A stretch of 64,000 bases of DNA. Origin: Epiperipatus broadwayi (Eukaryota > Onychophora > Udeonychophora > Euonychophora > Peripatidae). Shown here piece after piece: positions 10,431 through 23,639 of this stretch (position 1 is its first letter; each line of letters begins with the position of its first letter). The stretch covers positions 1,118,001 through 1,182,000 of the forward strand of contig JAQFVV010012531.1 of assembly GCA_028023455.1 (NCBI GenBank), written 5' to 3'. The notes beneath the pieces are model-generated. The model saw nothing but the letters and a program-made list of their open reading frames with translations. It was not told the origin of the DNA and ran no database searches. The position numbers and the translations under genes are program-made.

Positions 10431-13400
10431 AGATGTTAAATGATAAAATTCAGTAGAGAATGATTCAATGCTTTGATTCACAGTCTATATAATAAATTAT
10501 AAATATAAATGATTGTTTAATAATATATATGATCTTTGCATAAATAATAACATATCTTTGTTCTTTTAATTGTGACTGAGATGATTAACGAAAAAAATAA
10601 TCTAACATATCAAAATAATAAAAATAATGCATAAAAATGAACAAAGTTTTATACTATAAAGTGATATATAGTGCAATAATCAAGCTTTAGAGAAATGAAA
10701 AGTTTTTAAGACAATTAGATAGTCTATGACTGAATCTTCTATTGTATGACTCTCAAGAAAATTGCCTCTATTTTGACTTATAAGAAGAAAGAAATTATAG
10801 ATAAAACAACCTTTAAATACTTCATTGGAGAGCAAAAGTCTCGCTCATAGGACCTCTCTATATTAAAAAAAATGAAATAGGTCACATAAGCTGATTAATT
10901 GTTGGATTTTAAATGTTTGGGTAGTTTTTTATTCTAACTTACTGAAATATCTGATTACCTGAATAAATTTCTAAGCGTGATTGGAATACTCAATTGAAGT
11001 TTGAAACCAGGTCATACAGATGGCACAAAGATAAAGTATCACTATACTATCAGTTTATCTATAAAAAAACAGTATTTCATTTGGGTCTACACTAATTCTA
11101 TTTTTTAAGTAAAACTTATCATGCATGTAGGTTATTTAATAATGAATTATTTATTGAGGGTAGGTAAAACTCATTAATTTTTCTAACTGACTTTGTTGTT
11201 AACATTTTTGAACCTTCTCTTTCCTCAACATTCCAAAGAATTTACTTGAATTTTAATCATTTATCAAAATAATTACACTAAGAAATTGATAGAGGATTAA
11301 TTCAGTTCTGATATCTTTTAAGAGAAGTTACTATAACTTGCTTTTGACCGATCTTGGATATTATATTACTGAGAAAGCCTCTAATATATGTTGGTAGATT
11401 AGAATGCTATTTATAAATTTACTATCTATATCTGTGAGACCAAGCAGCAGTGTATAATTTAATTGGACAAGAGACCAGAATCTTGGCTAAGTTCCTAACA
11501 TGTTATCATCATATCTCCATTTTGCATTTTTGAGGATATTATTGCTAGTCGTTATTATAGTATATTAGATGGAGAGCTGTGTGGTGCACTGGGCCTCAAT
11601 GTAAGTGAGCTTTTAAATTAATAAATCTTTTTCTAGATAACAGAAATTTAGGGTAATAAATATTATAATTGTTCATAGTTATCAGTGCATAAACATTTTA
11701 CAGAATCAACAAACCTAATTTCTAGATACTACAAAATATATTTATGGCAGTACAAATACCCCTTCAATGGCCATCCAAACAAAAAACGAATAGTGAAAAG
11801 AAGACATTATTTACTAAGGTAACAAACTGATGATTAGTTTTCATTTCTTATTTTACTCTAAAAAAAAAACAACAACAACTAGATAACCATTTATTAATCA
11901 ATAATTAGATGGCAGTCAAGTTGGCTATTTGCTGAGTACCTGAAAAAAATCCTAATTTCTGGAAATCTAAAGATTTTCTCAGACTTATTTGTTAACTAGT
12001 GGCTATAAGGCCCTTATAATACAAATATATATGGGTGCATAAGAAAAAGAGCCTCTTACTGTACAATTAGCGAATTTGCGCAGGATGTGGAATTCAAGTT
12101 TGTTGCTAAATGATCATTTCCAAACAAAATTATTATTTTACTCCCAAATAGATGAATTAACTAGACATCTAGCTAATTTTAGATATAGGAAAAAAATACG
12201 GATAGGAGGGGGGGGATATAACATTTATAAACTGGCAGTTGAAAATCACTTTCTTATTTTCTCTATGTAGACAAGATGCTAGAAAAATCTTTATTCTATA
12301 GTTGGTTAAATAAAAGTATATATGAAAGTAAAAGGTTAAACATTATTTAAGCAGTTTATTACATGTCAAAGACATCTCCAACTGCCTCTAAGTGGTTAAA
12401 ATTTGAGTAATTTTCAATCCTTGTTTTATTCTTTTAAAAAAGCTAGATACCTATTTACTGTCCAAAGACTAATTACAGTGGATGTGGACTGGACAATCTG
12501 AAAAAAAAAAACTTACTTCGAATGTGAATCCAGATCAAAAGTGTGGCAAGAAGCTTTTTTTTTTTTTTTTTTACGCTAAAATATGTTACATGAAGGGTTA
12601 TGGTTTATAAGAGAAGTTGAAAATTATCTGTCATTGTCAGCTTTAAGAATATCCTTGTGAAAGGAATACAGTATTAGGATTAATCAGCCTCAAGAATAAG
12701 AATTAAATTAAAAGTTAAACAGCTGGAAGCATTTGGAAATACTTCAGAACTATTTTCAAGAGGCAGTTTTATAGACATCTAGCAGATTTTTGTGAAATCT
12801 TACTTACTTAAAAAAGTGCATATTACAATTATTAAACACATTTCTATATATAACTCAAATAAAATTCGAAATTACATATATATCAATGGATAATTACTAG
12901 TAGCCAAAAAAATCATGTTGCCCTGGGCTTAATACTCTTAAAAATAAGATTGCTGAGAATATTAAAAAGGTTTGCAGTTTAGTGCAATGATAAATGGCAG
13001 ATTCTTATCTAAAGTATTTCGACTGATTTTTGGCTGAGTAAAATTTAAAAAAAAGTATTTGATTACCTGAATAGAATTTCCATGCTCAACCTGACATTTG
13101 GGGACTCAGACGTCACAACATCTAATGGGCAATTAAGTTTATAATTATTATTAATATAATAAATGTGAGATACAAGTTTAAATTTAAATAAAATGCATTA
13201 GATGTACATATGTATGCATATCGAGCAACCCACCAATATCCAGATAAGTATAAACCTAATACCATCGTAAGTCATCTTTCAGTCAGCCATTTCCTTACTT
13301 TGCACAGGCAGCGTGCACTATCAGACATGTGATTGCTTTTTTTCACTCTTGACTATTACTGATTTTCTTTTTCATAATTGTGTGACTTTATTTCTTTTGT

Positions 13401-16400
13401 GAATTATTTCTGTATATATGAATAATTAAATTGCATCATACATGTATGTGTATGTATGCTAACTCTTTTAACTTGGGATCTTATTGTAGGATAAAAAATA
13501 TTCAAAATGCATTTATAAGTAATCATATTTTGACACCATTAATTTGTAATATATATTCATTTAAAACAACTTTATGTTTTAGTTATATTATTTATCAAGA
13601 GATATAACAACCTACTTAAATATTGACATGCATGACTTTTAAAATTTTGATTTTTGTGGGTACTACTTTTTTCTGTTAGAGATTTAAACTCATTTTTTAA
13701 AATATAATTTGATAAAAATAAGTAAGTACACTCAATGAATAATATTTCTATAATGAAATGTTCACTATACCACTCTCACACAAGGGAGGGATTAGTTTCT
13801 ATCTGCTTTTAATACCTTGTGGATGGATATAATCATAAACATATCACGAAAGACATAAAATAAAAGATGTATGATCCTCATAATGCACATTTCATTCTGA
13901 ACTGCACTCACTGGATGGTGTAGTGAAAATTACATTACAAAAATATTAGTCATTAAATGAAATATTTCTAGTCTAATGAATGACTAATAAAAATTATTAA
14001 AAAGTTAACTTGTTTTAATTTTAATTATAGAAAGTATTGACTAGCAATTTATTATTTATCACAATTATAATATTATTTATATATTCCTCTTTTATTTTAA
14101 AAAAAGTTTAAAAGTTAAAGCATTTATTGTGTTACCACTAAAAAAAATTGAATACTTTTATTTTATATGAAAATGATTTAAATCATTATACTATACATTT
14201 TTATACTGTAAGTGCAATATTATATACAGTGGACAACTCTAACCATGCCAATATTACAGGCTTCTTAAATTTAGAATGTATTTAATTAATGGGAAAATAA
14301 TATTTAATAATAATGGGTAGTTGAATTAATTAAATACTTTTTCTTATCAAATAACATTATAAAAATTCTAGATAATTTCCTTTAAATAATAACGTGATTA
14401 TTTTAATAAGTTATAAATGATTGTAAAAGGAAGAGAAAATTATAAAATAATGTAAACATTTTTTTAAAATCTCTCTCTTCGGTAATTATTAACCAGTTTT
14501 AATTTAGAAAAAGTTTACTGAAAGCTTTAATTTGAATTTTTTAGAGAGATAAATAAATAAAGTTTTAAAAAATAAATAAAAAAATAAGATTTTAACATTT
14601 TTGTTAAATTTTTGTTTTAATTGATTAGAATTGTTTTTTTTTTATTTTTTCCCCTCTTTATCTCTCTTCAAAACAAGAAACAGTGGTTTTGAAAGCAGGA
14701 TAATTAAAAGAATAACTTATTTTGATATAAGTGAAAAAGAAGTAAAGGGAAATTGTCTTTTTTTACTTGTTTTGTAATTTTAAAAAAAGGAGGAAAATAA
14801 CTGAACAATTTTTTTTAAATAAAAATAGACATTATTGGTTAGTGTTTAGTTTGGTCATGTAGGAGACAAAATTGTGATTGGTTGAAGACAGGATTAATAC
14901 AAAATGTACTATAGGGTAGTGGGTATTTAAATGAGTAGATCTCAATGTATTGCAGGAAGTCAGTCTTAGTCAAGCTGTTGAGTAGCAGCAATTTTTAACT
15001 CAGTTATTAAACAGATGGAGAAGCTCAATTGTTTAAAAATGTATTCTAGAATAAAGACATATACACTGCACTTAATTAAATGCTAAACATCATCTATCTC
15101 CATGTAATCTGCTTCACTGGGAAAAAATGTAAAAAATACCTCTGAAGTATCTGCAACAAGCCTTGAATCCATTCAAGAGCATGAGTGTCTCTACCTTTAT
15201 GTGTATAGTAGTTTAGCCTGACCTAGAAAATTATTAAGATAATGAATAAATTATTTTTGAATGTTAGCCTGAATTGGAAATAAAAGAAAAAAAAATGAAG
15301 AAATTCATTCTGTGTAAAACCTGAAAATATTGTAGGCAGAATGGATAAAAAACTGTGTACATAAGCTTGGAATGGAGATGCCATCAAGAAGAAAACCTAC
15401 ATGAAAACTGGTAATTACAAGTGCCAAAGAAAGACTCAAAAAGAAAAATATAGTAAAAGATATTTATAAGGTGCATATTATATTTTCATTTAGAAATATT
15501 TTTTATAGAAATAATAATTGTTGAGAAGCATGTGTTTTTTTATTATTCATTTGATTTTTCCTTTTAAAATTATAAAAAGTTGTAGGTAATTTAATTTTTA
15601 TTAATGTAACATTTCTTTTGAAACATGTTTTTTTTTCCATTTATTTTCCTCCAAAGTTATACAAAGGGTTTAAAACTTCTTACCTCTGGTTGAAAAGTTG
15701 TTTTTCAGTTTTATTTATTGAAAAAAAAATAACTCAATGACAGAAAAAGTTAATTAAAGTAATGAATGAAAATCAAATGGTGAATCACTTTTGCTATATA
15801 AAATTATAATTTTGATAAAATATATGTAATTTGAATTATCATATTATTATGCCATTTTTTTAATTTTCTGAATTATTAACAAGTTAATTTATTAAATAAT
15901 TGTTTATAAGAATAGTCCAGTGTTGATATTTTTATTCTGCAGCTATATGTCCTATAAATAGGCATGGTCTGACTTGGTTTCATTACAGCTTGATATTTTA
16001 GGGATTTTAAAATTATCCCAGTAAAATTATTTAAAATAGAATAAGCTGTTAGATTATCTTTCTCTTGTTCACAGTTAAAGTTCCTAGAGTTTTATGATCT
16101 TAAGCTAACTTTAGAAAGTGTAAAAATTATATATGGATGTAAGGGGTTATGTTTGTTTTTGGACATCCAGATGACAACTCTGGATGGCACAAAGTTATCA
16201 CCTTTAAATTTCATTCACTATATTTGTGATTTTAATAGAAATTAAGCCATATTTGACCTGTATCCTAGGGATACCATATGGCTAGTGCATTGATGATGAT
16301 CAGCATATCTTGGTATCCCAACATTAATTTTATTATTTTATAATAGATACTTTGGCCCTTAAAGATGTGCATTCAGTTGATTGTTATATATCAAGTCCTA

Positions 16401-16489
16401 AGTTTAGCAGTGGCTAGATAAGTAACCTGTTTTTATAATGTATCTTTTAAAATCCAGTCATAAGGGTTAACTATTGATTGATAAGTTAT
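10431..16489. other. Six kilobases without a recognisable gene or element
   Basis: A+T-rich with poly-A/T runs. The phrase TGATTACCTGAATA recurs near 10960 and 13060 with some similar flanking, suggesting two very old copies of one unnamed repeat. Nothing else could be classified. The ORF at 12076-12270 has no recognisable domain. Confidence 0.45.
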
Positions 16490-17850
16490 GTGTCATCATC
16501 ATTATCAACCATTATCAATCCACTTCAGGATGAAGGTCTCTCCAAGTTTAATCCATCTTCACCGATCTTTAGCTTCTCTTCTCCACATCACCCCTGCACA
16601 CTTTCTTATTTCATCCATCCATCTCACATGTGGTCTCTTTCTGGGTCTTTTACAATCTCTTGGAATCCAGTTTAAAATTTCAATTGTCCATCTATTATCA
16701 TCTCTTCTAAAAATATGTCCAGCCCAACTCCACTTCAATCTTTTAATTTTTTCAATGAGGTCAGTAACATTTGTTTGTTCTCTTACCCATACATTGCGTT
16801 TACGATCTCTTCTTGTTACCCCCAACATACATCTCTCCATACTTCTTTGAGTGGTCTGAAGTCTCTGAATTGCTCTTCTATTAAGTGTCCAAGTCTCAGA
16901 TCCATAAGTAAGAACTGGTAAAACACATTTGTTAAAAACCTTCCTTTTCAAACATATAGGCATATTTCCTTTTAGTATCAAGTTATTTCTACCAAAAGCA
17001 CTCCAACCAAGTTTAATTCTATGATTAATTTCCTCCATTATGTTTCCATCTGTATTAATAATCTGACCAAGGTATTTGTAACTGTTAACTTCTTCTAATT
17101 CATCATAATCAATCTTTATTTTCATATTTTGAGCAAATCGATTAAACATTACTTTAGTCTTTTTAACATTTATCTTTAGTCCTACTTTCCTACTTTCATC
17201 TGATAATTCCTGCAACATTTCCTGCAGATCTGAAGCATTATTTGCAAAAACAACTACATCATCTGCGAAATCTAAATGACTTAAATAATCACCATTTACT
17301 TTCACTCCTTTAGTTACCCATTTTAATCCACAAAATACTTCATGCAGCACTGCTGTAAAAAGTTTTGGAGATATGGAGTCACCTTGTCTTACACCTTTCT
17401 CAATGTTGACTTTCCCAGTGTCATTATGTAATCTAATTGTTGCTGTTGCATTTTTATAAATATTCTTTAAAATATGATAATATCCTGGATCTATACCTTG
17501 ATGATCTAATGCTTTAATCACTGAAGAAATATTTATAGAATCAAATGCCTTTTCATAATCTACAAATCCTAAGCATAATGGCAACTCATATTCATTTGTC
17601 CTTTCTATAACTTCTCTCAATACCTGGATATGATCTACTGTACTAAAACCACTTTTAAATCGGGCTTGTTCTCTTGGTTGGTGGAAATCCAATGTTCTCT
17701 GTAGACGAGTAGTAATTATCTTGGTAAAAATTTTATATAAAACTGATAAAAGGCTGATAGGTCTGTAATTTCTAATATCTTCTTTATCACCTTTTTTAAA
17801 TATTAATATTATTACTGCATTCTTCCAATCATCTGGTACATCTTTATAAC
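16490..17850 (-). mobile_element. 5'-truncated RTE-type non-LTR retrotransposon
   Basis: The element reads on the minus strand. It begins within the first conserved block of the reverse transcriptase (near 17846) and ends with a 3' UTR of about 65 bp closing in GATGATGATGA (16490-16500). Short 3' UTRs ending in trinucleotide-like repeats are usual for RTE/BovB-type LINEs. The 5' junction carries a perfect 16-bp tandem duplication (17846-17877). Endonuclease and N-terminal RT regions are missing. Four further, more decayed relics of the same family lie on the same strand (22113, 23640, 34740, 42440). Confidence 0.9.
16559..17846 (-). CDS. RTE-type reverse transcriptase (partial, N-terminus missing)
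   Basis: Open for about 429 codons. The first ATG-like start often proposed (17692) is really an in-frame TTG. The frame runs on upstream through KKGDKEDIRNYRPISLL, the first RT block, to the truncation point. Counting from 17692: DYEKAFD at residues 45-51, RQGDSISPKLF at 102-112, the catalytic FADD box at 142-145, GLKINVKKTKVM at 171-182 and YKYLGQII at 205-212. A thumb-like region and a basic C-terminal tail (GHIFRRDDNRW, RWMDEIRKCAG) follow. The order and spacing fit ORF2 of RTE-clade LINEs, which copy their RNA by target-primed reverse transcription. No frameshift is seen, so this is the youngest coding sequence in the window, yet it lacks its endonuclease and cannot be autonomous. Confidence 0.95.
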
Positions 17851-18398
17851 TTATTATTAGTATAACTTATTATTAGTATAACAATTTATTTATGGTTAGT
17901 CCATGATGACTCTCATGCTCATATTCATCTAATTCAAATTTGTGATCAATCAGAATGACGTTTTTCCAACCCACACATGTCACCCTTCTTTCATGTCATT
18001 ATATATATATAAAGTAAAAAAAAATCTATCTTTCAACAAATGAAATATAAAATAGGAATTCTAATTCATTATACGTGGAAAAAAAATATTTATAATAAAA
18101 CATTTTAAAGCCTATGTGAATTATACATAATAAAATTGAAAATCTAATTTTTTGAAAATTTTCAAAATAACAAAGAAAAAATTCAGCATACAAAATATGA
18201 AATATAAAATAATAATATCTCAAAAAACTAAACTCTTCAAATCTTCCAATACAAATATATATATATACATTGAAAAACCTGTTTATAGTGAGATATTTCA
18301 ATATATAAAATACATTACAAAAATAATAATTTACTTCTATAGTTTTGTTGCTTAATTTTTCAAACTTAGTGATGCAAGTGATTGTAAAAACGCGTCAA
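17851..18398. other. No recognisable feature
   Basis: A+T-rich spacer. Overlapping ORFs at 18026-18355 are low-complexity and on both strands. Confidence 0.5.
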
Positions 18399-18474
18399 GC
18401 GTTGATGGCCTAGTGGTTAACATAGCTCCCTGGGTTCGCTTCCCGGTCAACGTATTTGACATATGAAAAAAAAA
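18399..18474 (+). mobile_element. tRNA-Gly-like SINE lacking the anticodon arm
   Basis: Starts GCGTTGATGGCCTAGTGG (A box) and goes directly from CATAGCT to CCTGGGTTCGCTTCCCGG (B box). About 18 nt covering the anticodon stem-loop are absent compared with the other copies. The T arm and acceptor 3' strand GTCAACGT are intact, followed by the family tail ATTTGACATATGA and poly-A. It cannot be a working tRNA gene. Confidence 0.8.
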
Positions 18475-21149
18475 CCCGCAATAAATATGTCTAATAAAAT
18501 AAAGAAGTAATAAATATGTCTAGTAAAATAAAGAAGAGTAGATCATCGCTCTGTGAAAATAATTTTGTTTTAAAACTAAAAAAAATTTTTTTTTGCCTGA
18601 TTCTAGGTATCATTTATTAAAAGTATGCGAATAGGAATTGAAATTAACTGACAGGTGCTCAAAATATTAGTATATACCAGATACCATCAAAAACGTTCCT
18701 CATTCTAATAGTGGAATCCAGTGTATGAATTGAAAATAAATTATGACAATTAAAAAAATGGCAATATGTATTAAAGGATTAAAAAACATTTTCTAGTTTC
18801 TATTTTAATTTTGAAGATATAATTCACAAAAAAATAATAAGCAACGTTTTTTTTTAAACAAATATAATAAAAAATTAGTTTGGTTGCCTACTTTCAAACA
18901 CATTAAAAAATATTATTTCAAAAGGATGCTGTATGATATAACATCCGGCTTAAAAAAGATTTGCTAGAAAGGAGTACTATATATATCCATGTATAAATTT
19001 TTTTAAAATGCAAAGTCTACTTGTGATCTGAAAACAAATTTTATGGTTCACTCAGTTATGACTTGAATTTTAGATAGTGAGTACTGTAGGAAGAAAAAAG
19101 CTTTTGCGATTAATAACGATAAAATGATATTGCATAGTGCTGTAGTGCCTGGGTAATATCATCTATTTCAAGCAGAGGACATTATGTACGTTAAATCATT
19201 GTTCTGCATAAAGAAGACACTGTATTGAAATAAGATTGATCTGAATTAGAACTTGAACTGTACCAACTGCCTTCTAAAGAATATAAAAATAATTCAGTTG
19301 TATTTCGAATATAATCTGAACATAAATGACTATGCCAATAAAAAATAATTTTTCTAATCGTGTCTTCATATCTCTAATAATTTTTTTAACCTATTCTAAG
19401 TTTTATGCAAAAATATCAAATGGGAATATAGCCTGTAAGACGTCTAATCTTTACATATCCAATATAAATATAATCACGATTATAGAAGTTGGAGTAAAAA
19501 CAAGTAAATAACCATATATATATAACAACTAAGTGGTGAAAGTATGATAATTATTAATAATATCATTACTGATATAGATTGTGATAATAGATTACAATTA
19601 TGAAAAAAACTGATGATAGTTTATAAAAAGCATGTAGATAAAAATTGCATAATAGTAAAAATGTCTCAATGTCATGTCTTAATAATGATATTTCTAAAAA
19701 CACATTGAAGTGCATAATATATGTGTGTGTGTGTTAAAAATGTTCATGGTCAGTAGTAGCATATACACCTATCATGCTAACAACTCGAATTCAAGTTGGT
19801 AGAATAAAACTTTAAAAAAATTCATCAGGTTCCAGCCAGATTTAAAGTTTTTCTTTCAATTAGCTAACCATAGTAAAATTAGCTAATAATCCTATATTAG
19901 TTATTAAATAGCTGATTAGTTACCCTAAGCAAGATAGCCAAAAAGGATTTAGAAAAACATTAAAACTGACCATCTGATAATTAGCAACTGTAGTGGTTAA
20001 TCTCATGAGCTACTAAAGATGCCTTTTCTCTATTATAGGATATTTAAAACTAGTTTACATTTTACTTATGTATATGATAAACTTAATGTATATTGTAATG
20101 GATATTTATCTATTTTCAGTGACAAGTATTAATCCTTCACTTCGGGCACTTAGCTGGTTTGGTAGATCAGTTCTTCAGTTTTAATGCTCTCATATAAAAG
20201 TCTGTTCTTCAGTTTTAATGCTCTCATATAAAAGTCTGTTGGAAATGTCTATACTCTAAGTAAGTTACTTTAATGTTATTTTATCTTGGCCTTAATTAAA
20301 GTTATATTTTTGTAATATCCTTGTTATTGTAACCTTGGAATCAAATAACCCAAATATAGTAAATAAGAAAATACATATATCAAAAGTCATCATATAACTT
20401 TAATGATACTACAATACAATACAGTAAATGAAATTTTTAGCATCAAAGAATTATTGAATGTTTGTTATCTTCAATATAAAATTGATATAAATACAAAATT
20501 TTATAATCTATTCTACAACTTATATTCTTGAAAATCTCAAATGATATGAGATGTGTAGTAACTAAAATGATAGAGCATTTTATAATCATGATTAAAGCAA
20601 TAGCCTGAAATACTCGTGTCATGAGGTTTATATCTACAGAGAATATTTAAGTTTTTATTTTTTAAGAATCTTGAGAATTTTCCAAGTAAGCACAAGATTT
20701 TTCATATGGTCATTATATGAATAGGAATAGTTTATGTTTGCTTTCTCGTGGTGCATTGCTTAGATTTAAATGTTTTACTGTTATGACAACTGGTACTATT
20801 ATATCCAAATACATATCAATTCAATTTCCAAAGTCAGAAAACTCGAAAAATTAAAGGAAAGACAAGAAACAAAAAATATAAAGAACATTCTTATATAGTT
20901 TTTAAATGATATAGTAAAACACTATATGTTTTCCTGAAGGTTTGTGATGATGGTATTTTAATTGTATTTATATATCGGACTACTTCTGTCATCTAATATT
21001 GAGTACTGAATGTCTTTAGAGAAATTTAACTTTATTTAAATTTTCAAAGTACATTCAACTGTTAATAACAGCACACAGTTTAGTATATGCATATTTCAAG
21101 AGGTGTTATTCTTTTCTTTTCTGCAGGTGTTGATGGCTTGACCAGTGAC
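18475..21149. other. No recognisable gene; short tandem duplications
   Basis: Contains a ~33-bp duplication at 18480-18535 and a perfect 34-bp tandem duplication at 20171-20238. Otherwise A+T-rich with nothing classifiable. The ORF at 19326-19511 is not supported. Confidence 0.5.
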
Positions 21150-21233
21150 TGTATTAGCATGGGAATCGAACCTGGAACCTTAGATTCTTGAATATTACAT
21201 TTTAAGGTAATGCTCTAACCAAGTGAGCCATCC
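21150..21233 (-). mobile_element. Class II tRNA-like sequence (SINE or tRNA pseudogene)
   Basis: On the minus strand: GGATGGCTCACTTGG (A box region), an anticodon-like arm ATTAC ... GTAAT with loop CTTAAAAT, a small extra arm TTC-AA-GAA, and a perfect B box GGTTCGATTCC. The extra arm and TAA in the loop suggest descent from a tRNA-Leu-type (class II) molecule. The loop is one base too long and acceptor pairing is poor, so a real tRNA gene is unlikely. Confidence 0.6.
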
Positions 21234-22112
21234 TATTTTTAGATTTTAATACAAAATATTGTTAACCATCTAATATTTATCATATATGCCATATATATAT
21301 ATATATATATTTATCATATATGCCATATATATATATATATATATAGGTGTTGAGATATCTATCACTATCAATATACAGTTATAAATCATTTTATAATCAA
21401 CATATCAATAGACATACGTCCATCTTAAATTTATTCTTTGATCTTTGCTCTGAAAACAGAAACAGCTAGCCATTTACTTATTAATCACTATCTAATGCTT
21501 CCAAGTTACATTTCAAATTTAAAGTCAAAATCATGGATATGTAGATTAATACATTACCCATAACAAATAAAACATTTTAAAGTGAAGAAATGAAAGTATT
21601 GTGCATCAATTAATGTGAACTTGAATCTTCATAATCAACTACTGATACTAGATGAATGGTTGTGCCAACATATGCTGAGACTAATTTCTGGCTATTGGTC
21701 TTCATCATTATGAAATATAACTTTTGCACTATAGTGTTGCAATAACTGCTTTTACTTTTATTATTTTATTCAAACTATTGACTTGATTTTTCATGCATTG
21801 TAAGATTATGAATTCAATCACATTTACTTAATTAGTTATATAAACCTGATACTAGATCAATAATTATAATAATTATATGTTTTAATTATCTCATTTAACT
21901 TAATTGCAGAAACTGTTTTCTTTTTAGTAAAAAAAAAAGATGATACATATCAAAACAAAATCACACAGTGAATTCTTTAACTTTACATTTCTTAATAATT
22001 AGTCTTTGAATCTTTTGTTGAGAGGAGCAACAACAAAAATGGCATTAAATTTTTAATTTCCTTCTTCTTCTTTGAATACAAGATTTCCACATTTGTTACA
22101 ATGTGTGTACTA
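21234..22112. other. TA microsatellite and A+T-rich spacer
   Basis: Two copies of a ~38-bp unit ending in (TA)n lie at about 21275-21345. The rest shows nothing. Confidence 0.6.
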
Positions 22113-22185
22113 CATCATCATCATCACCATCTTTTTGAACTCGTTTTGATCCACTGCAGATGAAGGTCTCATCAAGTTCAATCTT
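22113..22185 (-). mobile_element. 3' tip of an RTE element
   Basis: On the minus strand it matches the 3' UTR of the element at 16490: AACTTGATGAGACCTTCATC, AGTGGATC, then GATGGTGATGATGATGATG. The rest of the copy is interrupted; the coding part resumes near 23640. Confidence 0.75.
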
Positions 22186-23096
22186 TTTTATTATTATTAA
22201 AAAGAAAAAAAAAATTCTTGACCTTATTTGTAATTATATTGAATCACTGATAACATGTATTAATGGAAAACAGTCAAATATCAATTGCAGTAGAACTAGT
22301 GTGAAGAGATAGAAAATCTTGAGGTGGTTACTCATCATCTGGAAAGGAGCATTGAGATCAGGTTTCCCGATATAACCATTTTGGAGCCAAAATTTTGTCT
22401 CTGTTTTTGATTTTAGTAATAATCTTTGTATATACTCACCGGACACCATGACTTACTTGAATGAACAGAAAGTTGCACCTCGTAAGCCAAACCGCAAATT
22501 GTATGAAGATGGCCAATCTGATAGTAGAGAAAGAGCCTAATTTTGAAAGCTCTCTTGATAGATGGCACATCCTTGGGGTCAGCTGATGCACAATCCATGA
22601 TCAGGGACCTGACTGGCCCAAGAAAGGGACAGTTATAAAATAAATGTTGGAGTGTCTCATCATTGGTTTTACAAAAATTGAACTGAAAATTGAGTCCTCT
22701 AAAACCTCTCCTCCATACCAAGAAATGGCTTGTAGGCAAGGAGGTGAGATTAAACTTGAGAAGAAAGTCAATGTATTTAGATTGAAAACCTAGTTCTTTG
22801 ACTATTTAATAATTTGTTTGTTATTTATGCCCAATTCAGATTGCAGTGGGCTTAGCTTCGGATATATGAGTTTGTAAACCTCCCAATAGGACTTTCTGCT
22901 CTCCAAGGTTTTCTCAGAGATAGGAAAGAGGTTTAAACAATGAGCATTGCCAATTTCTCAACAAGCTTTGTGATAAATTCTTAGCCAGAGAAAGTATTTA
23001 AATTATCTCTGTCAGGAAACCCACTCCCACCTCACCCCAAACCTCTTATTTTGACTAGGAAAGAGGTTGATTATATAATCCCTCATATCACTAATC
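22186..23096 (-). mobile_element. LINE tail with zinc-binding domain, minus strand
   Basis: On the minus strand the sequence encodes pieces of a LINE ORF2 C-terminus and ends in an A-rich tail (T-rich at 22186-22200 on the plus strand). Upstream pieces (RKSYWEVYKLIYP, PKLSPLQSELG) are broken by stops. It sits between the 3' tip and the body of an RTE relic. It differs in sequence from the LINE at 9395 and is closer in domain layout to the one at 41.8 kb. Confidence 0.65.
22413..22739 (-). pseudogene. LINE ORF2 fragment, RT zinc-binding domain
   Basis: A 108-residue open stretch. Residues ~8-40 (FLVWRRGFRG, then NFCKTNDETLQHLFYNCPF) match the zinc-binding domain found C-terminal to the reverse transcriptase in many LINEs. 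One Cys of the first pair is lost. The tail overlaps the next frame (22234-22449), pointing to a frameshift. Dead fragment. Confidence 0.65.
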
Positions 23097-23511
23097 CAGG
23101 GGTGGACAAATAGCAGCCTGAGGGCCACATGCAGCCCGCCAAGACAATCAGAAAAATCCACCTTGAACTGAGATTTCCTTCCCGTGCGTGACTGAAGATT
23201 CGTCTTATTTTCCACTAGGATGGTCACATCAATACACATGCACAGTGTTGATACGATGTGCAGTACTTTTACAGTTGAACTGATTAATTTCAATTTTGTC
23301 TTTGCATTAGCAAATATATATATTTCCAACTTTAGTAAAACCATGAACCCTCTGAAAAAATGTAAAATCAGTGATGAATGTTGTGTGTTTAATGAAAAAT
23401 GGACAAACAAATATTTCTTTGGTAATACAGGGAATAAAGCAGTGTGTTTAGTGTGTCATGGCCCTCTTCCAACATCTGTGGCCCCCGAACCAGAACAATT
23501 GGCCACTCCTG
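23097..23511 (+). mobile_element. Non-autonomous hAT transposon, 415 bp, with 8-bp TSD
   Basis: The 5' terminus starts CAGGGGTGGACAAAT and continues into GGGCCACATGCAGCCCGCC, the classic start of a hAT family known from vertebrates and invertebrates. The 3' terminus ends TTGGCCACTCCTG, matching the inverse of the 5' end at 11 of 14 positions. The flanks CACTAATC (23089-23096) and CACCAATC (23512-23519) form an 8-bp TSD with one mismatch, as hAT elements make. The inside keeps only the first part of a transposase gene, so this is an internal-deletion derivative. It lies between the LINE tail and the RTE body. Confidence 0.88.
23220..23511 (+). pseudogene. hAT transposase N-terminus (BED zinc finger, truncated)
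   Basis: From residue ~41 the frame reads KKCKISDECCVFNEKW and TNKYFF...KAVCLVCHG. This resembles the N-terminal BED-type zinc finger of hAT transposases and their GTF2IRD2-like domesticated relatives. The first Cys pair (CLVC) is present; the distal His pair and the whole catalytic domain are missing. Homology ends near 23462, where the deletion joins the 3' terminal region. The ORF stays open to 23597, outside the transposon, by chance. Confidence 0.7.
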
Positions 23512-23639
23512 CACCAATCCATTTGCTTGCAAATGGAGGGAGAATGTCAGTAGCTTCAAATGGGAAGTTTAAATTAGCCTCAGACAATTTGAAATAATTT
23601 GATCTTAAAATGGCAATGGCTTTTTGGGCATAGAAAATA

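Noticed and set aside
16478-16921. Three plus-strand ORFs
   Set aside because: Antisense shadows of the RTE reverse transcriptase.
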